In this document: one piece after another, positions 30,613 to 40,548 of the stretch
How positions within the stretch are numbered: position 1 is the stretch's first letter
Layout of the letters: each line of letters begins with the position of its first letter
Assembly: GCA_022925895.1 (NCBI GenBank)
Contig: JAKSYS010000528.1
Span: 1-43,764 of the forward strand
DNA length: 43,764 nt
Reading direction: 5' to 3'
DNA from: Fragilaria crotonensis
Taxonomy: Eukaryota > Bacillariophyta > Fragilariophyceae > Fragilariales > Fragilariaceae
Program-made: the position numbers and the translations under genes
The notes under the pieces: model-generated
Database searches by the model: none
What the model saw: only the letters and a program-made list of their open reading frames with translations
Told to the model about the DNA's origin: nothing

Positions 30613-31480
30613 ATGGAACCAACTCGCGACTGTCATCATTTCTGATGTTCACGTCCACCCTTTCGTGTTGTTATAATTCAATGACAATTTCCACGTGATC
30701 CTTCTCGCTTGCCGAGCAGAACGGAGCGCAGCGCAACCATCATCATCGTTGGCATTCGCAACAACCACTGCGTGCTTCAATAACTCCCGAACAATTTGCA
30801 AATGGCCGTCATCACTCGCATATAACAGGGATGTGCGACCGATGGTATTAGTGGCATTCAAAGCCACGGTCGGGCGCTTCTATAAGTCGCGAACACATCT
30901 CAGATGGCTGTCGTCAATGGCACACAAAAGCTATTCGCATTGAATCAAGCAACGGCATTCATATCCATCATGGCAAGCTTCAACAATCAGCGAACAAGTC
31001 CCAAATGACCCTATCCACTCTCCAGGATCAAGGCCGTGGTTTCCATCATCGCTCTTGGTATTCACGACTACCTTGGCGCGCACCGGCAATGTCGAGAGAA
31101 GCACGACCGTCGTCATGCGTGGCAGTCACGTCCACCACATCATGCTTGAACAATTCGCGAGCGTTGTGAAAATAGGGGGGCTCAACAAGCATAATCCTTG
31201 GCATTCGCTTTCCAAAATTCGCAAGCTTGACTAAGTCGCACTCAACGTGCGGGTGACCATTTCACTCGCTAGTATGAGTGCAATTCTGCCATGGCTTGTC
31301 GTGTCATTCACATCCATCGTGCCGCGTTTCAATACGTCGCGAACAACGACTGCATTGCCATGGGTACAAGCCAAGAAGTGGGAGTGCTTCGACAACTTGC
31401 GTACCACAACCCTGATGACTTGCCAAGATTCGGGGCGGTGTAATGAGTTCTCTCCCACGGTATCAAAATAACCCAGCTTC
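30613..31480 (-). pseudogene. Ankyrin-repeat pseudogene 2
   Basis: Homologous to 27654-28560 over most of its length, at both DNA level and repeat register. Minus-strand fragments include TIGRTSLLYASDDGHLQIV, RELLKHA and DVLKRGTMDV with GRIALILASE. Frames break at about 30870-30930 and 31120-31230. Like pseudogene 1, it lies between an A/B gene and the next B or A gene, so it was part of the duplicated block. Confidence 0.75.
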
Positions 31481-31790
31481 AGAAGCTTGGAACCTTTGCT
31501 GCAGTGCATTCCACGCCTCCCGTCACAGCCCCGTCATCGTCGAAAAAGCCGTTCGCAGTTCCAACCTGACAGAAAATTTGGATACCTCCACCGTTAAAAA
31601 CGTTGCACGATTCGATTCAAAATGAAGCGGACTGGCAACAACGAACAACGTTTTGTCACTCTCCCAGTTTCAGGGTACTATAACTATACTCTTGAAACTC
31701 GACGCCCTTACCCCAACTCCACCCTTTCATTTATCCAATCCATCACATAAACTTCACCTTTCCAGAGGTGGAACCCTGACTTTCGTCGCC
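31481..31790. promoter_or_regulatory. Upstream region of gene B2
   Basis: Shares CTTGGAAC-T, CTCCCGT-ACAGCCC and ACGATTCGATTCAAA with the B1 upstream region at 25870-26060, and CCAATCCATCACATAAAC near the start. Promoter role inferred from position. Confidence 0.4.
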
Positions 31791-34700
31791 ATGAAACCCA
31801 TCGCTTTACAGCAGTCGATTCACGATGGTGACGCTGTTGAATCTCGGACGTCCTCTACGGCGTCCGTTTCATCTCGTGCCAACACCGTCAATGCCACAAA
31901 TCGGAATGTAAGGTATTTAGCTCCATTGAACATGGAGAGAACCAGTTTGTGTGTATGAGGTGCATAGGAATGGCGTTTGGATAAACAACGTCGTTTCGAA
32001 TTTGGAAACCTTGGAAAATATCACACATTGGATGCATCATCATATGGATAGAATCTCACGTTTTGTTCTCCTAAATTGAAACTGGCATCAACATCAATCA
32101 ATCGTAATGCCGTAGGATCCTTTCCGTTCAAGATTTCTCAAATCCAAGCATCATCATCCAACGACTCTTTCCCTGATGTTTTAACTGGTACGTATACCGG
32201 TACCACATACTGAGTACTGCTCTTTGTGCGTGTGAGATGGAGATGGCGTATTGTTTGAATGTCGATTGCGTTGATCAGTGATGAGAAATAAAGGATGGGC
32301 GACATCTAATGGGTGTGACAGTGGCGATCCTTTATCTTCCTGCAGACTGAGCGGTGCACCCGCCGACACCCGAAGTGTGAAAGTGGTATGATAGTAGTTG
32401 TACAGCTGGTTTTTTCGTTGAAGCGTCCGAACGTAGGTTGTGTACAATTCGTACCATGCACGCATATTATTTCCATATCCTTTATCAAGTTTTAGTAGCA
32501 GCTGTCTCCTGCGACCATAAAAATCCATCTCTGTCGACATGATGATCACACCTCGTCCTCCTCGTTTCTTGTCTTTGCTTCTTTGAGTGCACTGTTGACG
32601 AAGCCACGATCGAAGTCCAATGCACACCTGTGAGACTTGAACAATTTCATCAGGCGTTGGATTTCGGAGTACAGAAGTCCTTGATCTTCTGTTATACTTG
32701 TGGCGATGAAGTTGTGGGTACGACCTTGCTGCCTCATTCTCTGCTGACTCTCAAAAAAGATGATGGTAAGTACAAATATATGCGCGTGCTCTCGAAGCAA
32801 ACTTTCCCATCCTTTCTTTGGTCAACTCCTTGATTGAACACGTTGAATCTCTCACAAGTTGTTTGAAATTCTCTCGTCCCCTCTTTTGAGATACAGGAAC
32901 CCGTCGGTAGAAAGCCTTTGCGTGACCCCAGCAAAATTCAATGCCTTCCCCTGCTAATTCGGCATGGAACTTTGGTGTTAGAAGTACCGTGATGCCCAGC
33001 TGAGATCCAAGGTACTGAAGTGCCGTTTCCTCATCCTTGAAATCAGCACACTCTGCGATGAGATGGCGTAGGGAATACCGTAAGTCAATCTTCCCTGAAA
33101 TTGTGTCTTTCTTTCCGTCGACAGTGTATTTATCTAACTCACTTGGATCAATCAGTCCTCTTTCCCACAGAACTTGTAGCATGCCTTTAGATTTTCCTTC
33201 CCATCCAGATAGGATTTTGTCGACTTCTTTGTGAGTTTCGATTGAATTGTTTCTTGCCAATTCCTGAAGTTCGGCTTTAGTGTACCCGCGTTTTTGTTGG
33301 AGCGTCACACCCTTTTCGTTGAGCTCTTCAAGAAGGGTCTTCTTTGTTTTTTCAATTGGCTTGCTTCTTTTCCCCATTATTCGATCATGACGTTGTAAGT
33401 CACGTTGCTCTGGTGTCAAATACCATGGGCCACAGTCGTCAGTATTGAATACCATTGACTGTGTGTCTCCGATGCCCAGGGTTGGTGAGTGTGTGCCCAG
33501 ATAACCCTCTTGTGACATTATGACTGTGTCTCTCATCTGCTGTTTTGATCCTCCAAAGTTCTTTTGCATGTTGATCGCACTGAGTGCACCATCACGTTTG
33601 CGAGCGTGTCCCTGAGAATGATCGAACAAAAATACAAAATCGAAGCTTGGATATAGGATTCGTAGGCAATCAACCACATCCTCAAGCTGAAGACTCATGT
33701 GGTATGAATTCCAATAACCCTGATTATTGATTCCGATGAACAAGTATTTTACGAAGGGGGATTCCAACAAAATCGGCTTCCTCGTTGTTCCCAAGATTTC
33801 CATCGCAGCTGTTGTATCGAGGTAATTTCCACCGCCGAGAGCTGCTGTTTGCCTTGCCATATTCACTCTTTGTAACTCATCCTCTGTCATCTGCCTGCCA
33901 AAGCCGAATTCGCGTGACACGAACGCAGAAAGCATATACCCATCGCCCTCCGACTTGGGCAGAAGTGGCACTTGTCCTTTTGGCCCAACCCATTGTTTGG
34001 AGGACAGTAGATACTGCGCGAAGACAGACTCATCTTGACCAATAATCATCAAGGGCCTGACTGATGATGACACTCGTATGCTTGTTTTGCTTCAACATCT
34101 CGCGCTGCCTCTTCTCCCCTTTTGATTCTTGATATGCAATTCTTCCAATAGTCAACGTGAAACTCAACCCGAGTCTCATCAGATATAATATCATAGTAAT
34201 GATGTCCGAAATCTGTGTCTAAGGTCTTGATCGTAGCAGCTTCACTGAGTGGAAGCTGAATCCAACGCCGACAACGTGGCTCAAGCACGGTAAGGTAGTT
34301 CTTGCAGAATGCATTTCGATGTGCGACAACATCTTCACGTTCATGGCCATCGACGTAGAAGCTCTTCCTTCTCGTATCATACTTGAATCCGAGTAATCGC
34401 ATCCAGCGCCATGCTGTTGTGAAGCTCATGTTTTTAAGTCTATGTGCGCGAAGGAATAGCGCAATATCATCCTCATCTTGATCGACATCGACAGGATTGC
34501 TAGTAGGATTAATGGCTGTAGTACTTGTACTCAATGTTGACGTTTCTGCAGTATCTTCGTCTACTACCGATTCACGTTTCCACAACGCAGCCAGCCTTGG
34601 GATTACAGACGAATGAACGAATTGATAGACTGCTTCAATTGAAAGATGTGACAAGTTCTCGACGCCAAATGCAACAATCTGCTCCTTTGCGCATGGAAAC

Positions 34701-36776
34701 ACTTCGAGAACTCGAGGAAGAGGTCGTTTCCACTGAACAGACAAGTTTGGGTTTGGGAAGCATTCAAAATTACGGAACACAATGTTCCAATTTGCGATGG
34801 TTTTATAGAAGGTTGCTTGCGTCATACCAACAGTGTTCAATACCTTACAAGATTCAGTGCAACAGTCTTGCCACGTCCATTCATTCATTTTGCAAGAGCC
34901 AATCGGTACGCATAACAAAGAAACGTCGCCCTTTGCCTGACAGCGCATATCTCAGCTTTGGTACACACGTTGTCGATATCTCTACCTTGCACAACATTCC
35001 TCCAATTATTTTCTTCCTCATGAACGCTTTGAAGCAGTACAATCCTTCTCTGAAGTGCTTCCATTGGAGTTTCAGAATCGAAATCAGTATCATTCCCATC
35101 CTCGCAATTCGTTGTCCCATGTTTCTTTGGTGGTTTGAACACTCGGTATGCCTCTGGGCTACATGGCCAGTAACTTGAGCTAGAAGCATCAGCAGCAATC
35201 ATTACAGCGGCCGCACAGTATCTCCTATCCTTGCTCGTTTGCTCGGTGATTGCTCAACAATGTCTCCGATCCTTCCTCCCGTTGTAGCCTCCGTGTTGAC
35301 AGGTGTAGTTATCATTGTGTCGAGCGGGTCTTGATCTTGTGCTTGGAATGACTAGCACATTTGCGGCTGCTTCCATTACTTTTTCGTTCCATGCACTGTT
35401 AAGTGGACATGGGTACCGTATCTGCCTTGATTTCTCTGTGAAGTAGTAATAGAATGTGTTCTTGTATGTGACTCTGAACACTCCTGTTGTGTTTGATCCA
35501 TCAAATCGGTGCATCAATTCTCCGAAAGAAGCCGACTTGGACATCCCTGTATTGAACCTTCTTACATCAATGACGCCAAGGGACGCATTGACATCAAATC
35601 TCCTAAAGCTTCAGCCCAAGTTGATGCAGGAAGCCAGCAATTTGACAATCTCGGACCATACGTGATGTCTGTTCGAAGTAGCATGACGGCATCAGTCAAA
35701 ATAGCATATTTACCTTTGTCAACCATTGTATCTATAGATTTATCACCAACAGTAGGTTCACTGAGTTACATAGGAAGGTGACTGCAGGAGGTAAATCTAT
35801 AGATTAGAATGGAAATGTTGCAAACGACGGCTTGAAAATCTCATTGTGGAAGCCTTGCTTCCAACACGACAAAGTCCCGCCCTCGTGACGTCATATTGGC
35901 AGTGAAATCGGTCTAGCGTAGAATTAATACTGGGACGTGCGCCCGGATTTTAGAACAGAAAACCAGCTGTACCAGGTACTCGTACTGGCACTCTGCCTGA
36001 CGGCTGATTGGCAGACAGTTTCGTTTCCTGGATGCTACTGTAGTCTGTAGTCTACTCCCTGCATGCATTTCTACAAATGCAAGCGCTCTACCGGTATGAA
36101 ATAGCTACCGGTAGTAGTAGAGGGATGAATGATATCGGATGTATGACATACTATGCATATGTCGTACTCCGTACTCCAGTACTGCGTTTCATCTTCTCGC
36201 GAATTGCGAAACCAGACACATGACATACACAGTATGAGCGTATGAGTCATGACAACATGGCTCGAGACGCCCCCAGACCCCAGACGCGAAACAATTCACT
36301 TACATTTTGTCCTCCTGTATTCATGCAATAATTCCACAGAACATCAGACTGATGTCTTCAATGCGATGTGGAGGGGCTTTAGCAACGGTCAGAGGGCTGT
36401 TTTGATTCCTCTCCTTCAGAGCCTTGTCGTCGAGGCAGGATTAGGAGTGAATCCATTTGCCATGACCGTCATGATGTCTGATGAAATGCAGGACTTCTTT
36501 CGTCATACTGAGGGGACCGAGTCCGAGTCCGAGTCCGTTAAGCATGCCTCAAATGTGTCGAAATTCTATAATGCATTCAGTGACCTTTCTGTTGATGCCT
36601 TGAGAGAGATACTTGCAATGATTGGTGATCGTCCACCACAGTGCGAGAGTGATGAGAGCACAGGAGCATACTCACCACAGTTCGTGGGGGAAAAGGGCAC
36701 ACGATTGTCCACTTTGACGGGTGACGACACAACTGGGCGTCCTGCTGGTGTTGCCAGCAGTCCAAAGGAAGAATAG
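31791..36776 (+). CDS. Gene B2: Ser-rich N-terminus plus helical domain, with transposon-filled intron
   Basis: Exon 1 is 31791-31907 (39 codons), exon 2 is 32133-32187 (55 bp) and exon 3 is 36340-36776. Splicing yields about 202 aa with no stop. Intron 2 (32188-36339, 4152 bp) starts GTACGT, ends TTCCACAG and contains a 3.57-kb Tc1/mariner-like element. Its outer parts match the 490-bp intron of B1. The protein has the family Ser-rich N-terminus (STASVSSRANTV), then SNDSFPDVL, and a helical domain with HQTDVFNAMWRGFSNGQ, HASNVSKFYN and DLSVDALREIL. The C-terminal 50 residues are Ser/Glu-rich and probably disordered. Compared with the A genes, the domain carries a longer acidic loop (ESESESV). 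Whether the very long intron is removed efficiently cannot be told from sequence. Function is unknown. Confidence 0.7.
32751..34948 (-). pseudogene. DDE transposase (Tc1/mariner-like), split by frameshift
   Basis: Two overlapping minus-strand frames encode consecutive parts of one transposase. The upstream frame (34948-34049) holds a DNA-binding half with TTAWRWMRLLGFKYD and the motif YVDGHEREDVVAHR seen in eukaryotic DDE elements of this type. The downstream frame (34073-32751) holds the catalytic half: Asp14 in GQDES, Asp151 in FVFLFDHSQGH and Glu379 in GIEFCWGHAK, so the D-D-E triad is complete. The frames overlap by 25 bases around GGCCCTTGATG. A one-base slip there joins them in the order expected for the family, so a deletion, a sequencing error or a programmed shift separates them. 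The downstream frame has no ATG at its beginning. The element is probably non-functional as written, but only mildly decayed. Confidence 0.8.
34949..35544 (-). CDS. Possible N-terminal exons of the transposase
   Basis: Two further minus-strand frames lie in the element upstream of the transposase. One (35544-35254, beginning ATG, MSKSASFGELMHR) is rich in aromatic and basic residues. The other (about 35202-34885) contains GTTNCEDGNDTDFD and a helical stretch overlapping the transposase N-terminus in another frame. They could be 5' exons or a separate small protein of the element. I cannot place the splice sites. Confidence 0.35.
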
Positions 36777-36824
36777 TGAGAGCGTACAACGCGTCTGAGC
36801 CACATGCTGTACCATCAGGTTGGT

Positions 36825-37653
36825 CTAGACCTTCACAGTACGAATGCCGTAATTATAGAACCTGACGTTAGCATCCAAAACTTTTCTATCAGTAGTGCAG
36901 AGCCTGGCGACATCGGAAAGGTTCGTATGGACTAGTTGTCCTGCAATCAGTTGTAATGGCGTGTGAGGAATGTAGAAACCCGGTTCATTCTCCTCACGAG
37001 GCTCCACTTCTACTAGTACAAGGCCTTGTCGTTGCCCAATAACGAAACGACGCATGGAAAGGATGGCCTCGCATCACACTTCCTCGTGTTGGCATTCCAA
37101 CAATCCGTGTCGAACTCCCAGTTACTCTTGCGATTTCAGCATTCCTTTTCACAATTGATTACTGCAAGTCGTATGATGCCCGGTTCAAAAACCGCGAATA
37201 CAGAGTAAAGCATTCAGTATTGAGAACGAGCACTGGATAAATCGAGAGCGGAAACTGTCGAGGTTCGCGTTCTTCAATCCTGGCGAGTTCCACAGCCCAA
37301 TCCATGCTGAATCCATCAGGGAATGGTTCTTCCAGTTCTTCACTCGTCGATTCAACAGTTGAGTACTCGATATCTGGAGAAATTTGGAGTGGCAGCAATC
37401 TCCAGTATCGGCATCCAGTCGACATTGCAATCCTCACTAATCAATCTCAGTTGTTCCTCATGTTCCAACACATGAGCAGGCCCGAGAGGCGGACTCGAAA
37501 GACAACATGGCTCGTGTCTCTGTCTTGCCACCTCGGAAATTCCTTTTGTGTCGTCTTGTAGTAAGCCTTACATCCCAACAACAAAAACACCAACAGAATG
37601 ACAAATGAACACGTCTGGAAACCATTTATGGAACAGTTTCCTCCCACCATCAC
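36825..37653 (-). CDS. Doubtful multi-part hypothetical gene
   Basis: Three adjacent minus-strand frames have a coding look. The first (37653-37447) has an ATG and a strong hydrophobic segment, FVILLVFLLLG. The second (37437-37159) has an acidic SPDIEYSTVESTSEELEEP stretch, and the third (37055-36825, ATG) has LVEVEPREENEPGFYIPHTP. Decayed relatives of the second and third lie downstream of A2 (about 30390-30590) and B1 (about 27550-27650). A gene with introns converging on B2 is possible, but I could not find splice sites that join the parts, and a pseudogene is equally likely. Confidence 0.3.
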
Positions 37654-37715
37654 TCCCAGACGAGTTCACTCGGTTTCATCAGTACCACTGTCGCATAATT
37701 CACTTGGGGACCCTC

Positions 37716-38063
37716 CTACCAGTAGTAGTCGTTGTTGTTGTCCATCGTCCATCCCTCATTCTCCTCCTGTAGTATAGTCGTTACTACACGCTTGTCGGTA
37801 TTGTAGTATCGAAAAGTTTGGAATTCCACGACAACCGTTGTAGTTCGTGAGTTGTCCGTGTTTCCGCACCCACACCCATGAATATTGACAACATGACACC
37901 AAAGGGCCAGCAAGACGTAGTATTGTAGCCGACATGTGTGCCAATGGCTTGACAACTTGCAACTGTATGATATTGGAGAACTATTATTAGGTCTCACATT
38001 GCTATTGTCGTCATCGTCGTCATTGCAGCATTGACTGTGTCCGAATGTGAAGGCAAGAAACAT
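37716..38063 (-). CDS. Doubtful small hypothetical ORF
   Basis: 115 codons from the ATG at 38063. It contains an Asp run (CCNDDDDDNSN), a hydrophobic stretch YYVLLALWCHVV and a Thr/Val-rich part. There is no recognisable domain and no paralogue, and the coding look may be chance. Confidence 0.2.
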   Translation of the reverse strand: MFLAFTFGHSQCCNDDDDDNSNVRPNNSSPISYSCKLSSHWHTCRLQYYVLLALWCHVVNIHGCGCGNTDNSRTTTVVVEFQTFRYYNTDKRVVTTILQEENEGWTMDNNNDYYW

Positions 38064-38372
38064 GTCATAGCGGGACTGCACGCACTATTGTAGACTGTAG
38101 ACCAATAATTTTAGGCGACTAATACACAGGTTGTGACTGCTATTACGGTGTACAGTGCACAGTGTGTATTATTTTTTGGCGCCGAGTATTGCGCGAACCA
38201 TGAGGATCAAAAGCACGAATGTACACTTCTACTGTGTGTATTGTCCAGTGCATAGTGCATACCGATCCGTGACCAAAATCCGGAGCATGTTCAGGTCGTG
38301 CGGGTCTAATCTCTCAATTCGGGGCACACTCAAGCAACACACACATCCATTACACACTCAATTTGATCCACC
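38064..38372. promoter_or_regulatory. Upstream region of the OMA1-like gene
   Basis: About 300 bp without a gene. ACACACATCCATTACACACTC directly precedes the start codon context CCACCATG. No TATA box is obvious. Confidence 0.35.
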
Positions 38373-39542
38373 ATGTTGTCTCGTCTTTCTCGATCTCAGT
38401 TTGGTGGACTTGTGCCACTGTTGAAAGTCTCTTCGAATCCTCACTCTATCGTGTTCCATCCGAATCGTTCCTTTTCAACGTTGAATGGATGGAAAGCTCG
38501 ATATACATCCTTTTGGGAACGTCATCGTGTCCGTTTCATCCGGGCGGCCCGATTCGTCAAGTACACTCGTATTCCATTTTTAATTGTATCCATCTATTCC
38601 TTGGGATACCAACAAGGTATTATTGATGATTCTCGCAATCCAGAAGAATGTCGCCAGGCATTGTTGGACAATGTCTTTGCCTCGGTGGGTGTGTCCGATC
38701 GTTCTCACGTTCATACTGTACAGGACGGGGATTCAATGTTAAGAAGTCACAACAAGGACTGCAAACGAATTGCTAAAATTGGTCGTTCCATCGTTCATGT
38801 GGCACGACATTTTGTTCAACAACAACTCGAAACCACAGCGAAAGAAATACGAGCCAAATTGCCACAAGATATTACTAAGGAACAATTTGTTTCCACCTTG
38901 TTGCAGAATTCAGACTTTCAGCAGTGGTACAAGGCGAAAACTCAGTTGGAAGGGAATTGGAGCTATCTCTTGTTGGAAACCAAAGTTCCAAATGCATTTG
39001 TTTCGGAAATTCTTCCCAAGCGGATCTTTGTCACCATTGCCATGCTGGATATCATTGACAATGATGATGAACTCGCTCTGGTTTTGGGACACGAGGTCAG
39101 TCACTTGATTCTCGGACACATGTCGCATCAAAACATGGCCGAAACACTATTGCGGACTCTGGAAATTCTACTCCTAAGTCTTGATCCCACGGAAGGTCTA
39201 TTGTCCCTGGCCGTTGTGGCGTCCCTGGCCGCATTCCGACGTGCCTGTACCGCATCCTTCTCTCGAGATCATGAACGTGAAGCGGATGAATTGGGAATTA
39301 AATTGGCTGCCATGGCATGTTACAACACTCATCGTGCTGCATCGGTCTTTCAACGATTGCATGAGAAGGAACAAGTACCCAGTACGGGGAACAAATTGTT
39401 TTCCTTTGCCAATTCACACCCACCCACTGATGAACGGTATCGTGATTTAGTACTTGCGAGTGAATCTGAGAATGCTGATTCGTATGATAATTGTACAGCT
39501 ATCAAGAAGAAGATGGCGAGTGCTGGATTGAGGTTTTGGTGA
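38373..39542 (+). CDS. OMA1: OMA1-like mitochondrial M48 metallopeptidase
   Basis: A single-exon gene of 389 aa with start context CCACCATG. The N-terminus (MLSRLSRSQFGG...RSFST) is Arg/Ser-rich without acids and fits a mitochondrial targeting sequence. A hydrophobic segment (about 66-78, IPFLIVSIYSLGY) should anchor the protein in the inner membrane. The catalytic zinc site HEVSH (240-244) and the third ligand region EREADELG (301-308) are those of peptidase family M48. The tail NSHPPTDERYRDL matches the family H-P-x-x-x-x-R motif. OMA1 proteases cleave inner-membrane substrates such as dynamin-like fusion GTPases under stress. Length and order agree with OMA1 rather than with the ER protease Ste24, which has many membrane spans. 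No lesion seen. Confidence 0.9.
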   Translation: MLSRLSRSQFGGLVPLLKVSSNPHSIVFHPNRSFSTLNGWKARYTSFWERHRVRFIRAARFVKYTRIPFLIVSIYSLGYQQGIIDDSRNPEECRQALLDNVFASVGVSDRSHVHTVQDGDSMLRSHNKDCKRIAKIGRSIVHVARHFVQQQLETTAKEIRAKLPQDITKEQFVSTLLQNSDFQQWYKAKTQLEGNWSYLLLETKVPNAFVSEILPKRIFVTIAMLDIIDNDDELALVLGHEVSHLILGHMSHQNMAETLLRTLEILLLSLDPTEGLLSLAVVASLAAFRRACTASFSRDHEREADELGIKLAAMACYNTHRAASVFQRLHEKEQVPSTGNKLFSFANSHPPTDERYRDLVLASESENADSYDNCTAIKKKMASAGLRFW

Positions 39543-40548
39543 ATAGTACATGTGAGAAAGGAAAAAAGGAATTGGAGCGGTCAGACGGAAGAGAAGAATT
39601 GGATTGCGATTTTTTTCGTTTCTTTTCCTTCGAAATGCGGGATTTCAGTTGGATGATGTGGCTGACGATGTTAAGGCACGCCTTGAACGTTGACGACAAT
39701 GATTGAAGACTTGACTTGTATGAGTGTGTGCTTGGTGGAAATCAAGCAGATGAAAGCTATTGTGGAAATGTATTTGTTTGTGACAAGATTCCAGTGAGCA
39801 ATGGAAGTGTGACGGCTCTCTATTCCCTGGACTATCGAATTAGTGCGTGCTGACAGAACCATTATACTCAGTAGTGACATCACCGGTGACATGAATAGAG
39901 GAGTTATCTCGTCTCGACTGGTTTGTCTCAAACATTTATCCTGGTCGCCGTACTTGATGACACGTGCAACATTTCTCATTTGGGATGCGCTTATATTTCT
40001 GGAGCCCCCTCGAACTGAATTGTGAAGCAGTCGTGTTGCCGTGGTACTAGTCATGTTATACGTTATCACGACTTGGCTGGTATCCCTCCAACATTTATCC
40101 AGGTTGCCCTATGCGATGACATATCGCCAACATCTCTCATGTGAGATCCGCTAATTTTTGTAGAGCTCCCTCGAACTGAATGGCGAAGCAGTGGTGTTGC
40201 CGTGCTAATAGTCACTCCGTGTATTCATATTACAATGATAAGCGCACAGCCATCGCAACACGAAATTGGTTCCACAAAGTTCTCGGTTCGGTGCGAATAA
40301 TGGCTGGATGAAACGCTATGCGGTGCATCCAGCCTTATGTATAGGAACAGATATCGGCGTATACGCGATTGTTTTGCTCCTTGGGATGAATCTCCTTCTA
40401 CATTAGTATCTACCTAACCTTGTGTGCGCATGATGGATACAACAGCTCCATAATTTGGTATAATTCACCGTTCACCGGTATGGTGGCGTGCAATGCCGTG
40501 TAACACTATTCTCCATCGACACCATATCGCTGCATCCTTCTTCATTCG
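39543..40548. other. Intergenic with tandem repeat
   Basis: About 1 kb between convergent genes. It holds a diverged direct repeat (39929-40054 and 40089-40214). The remaining sequence has no supported frame. Confidence 0.6.
39929..40214. repeat. Two diverged direct copies of about 126 bp
   Basis: Copy 1 (39929-40054) and copy 2 (40089-40214) share CAACATTTATCC-GG, GATGACA, CAACAT-TCTCAT, CCCTCGAACTGAAT, GAAGCAGT-GTGTTGCCGTG-TA and TAGTCA in order. They are separated by 34 bp. There are no inverted ends and no coding frame; origin unknown. Confidence 0.8.

Larger units (their letters stand above)
32401..35971 (-). mobile_element. Tc1/mariner-like DNA transposon inside B2 intron 2
   Basis: The element spans 32403-35969 (3567 bp), flanked by TA on both sides (32401-32402, 35970-35971), the classic target duplication of this superfamily. 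Its ends are inverted: CAGCTGGTTTT at the left and AAAACCAGCTG at the right, 11 bp perfect, with only loose similarity beyond. The uninterrupted B1 intron serves as the empty-site comparison: similarity between the two introns resumes on the two sides of this block. The transposase runs antisense to B2. A 13-bp palindromic word, ATCTATAGATTTA, occurs in inverted orientation at about 35730 and 35792. Confidence 0.85.

Noticed and set aside
35456-35781. Plus-strand frames at the right end of the Tc1/mariner-like element
   Set aside because: Antisense to the element's own coding direction and without domains.
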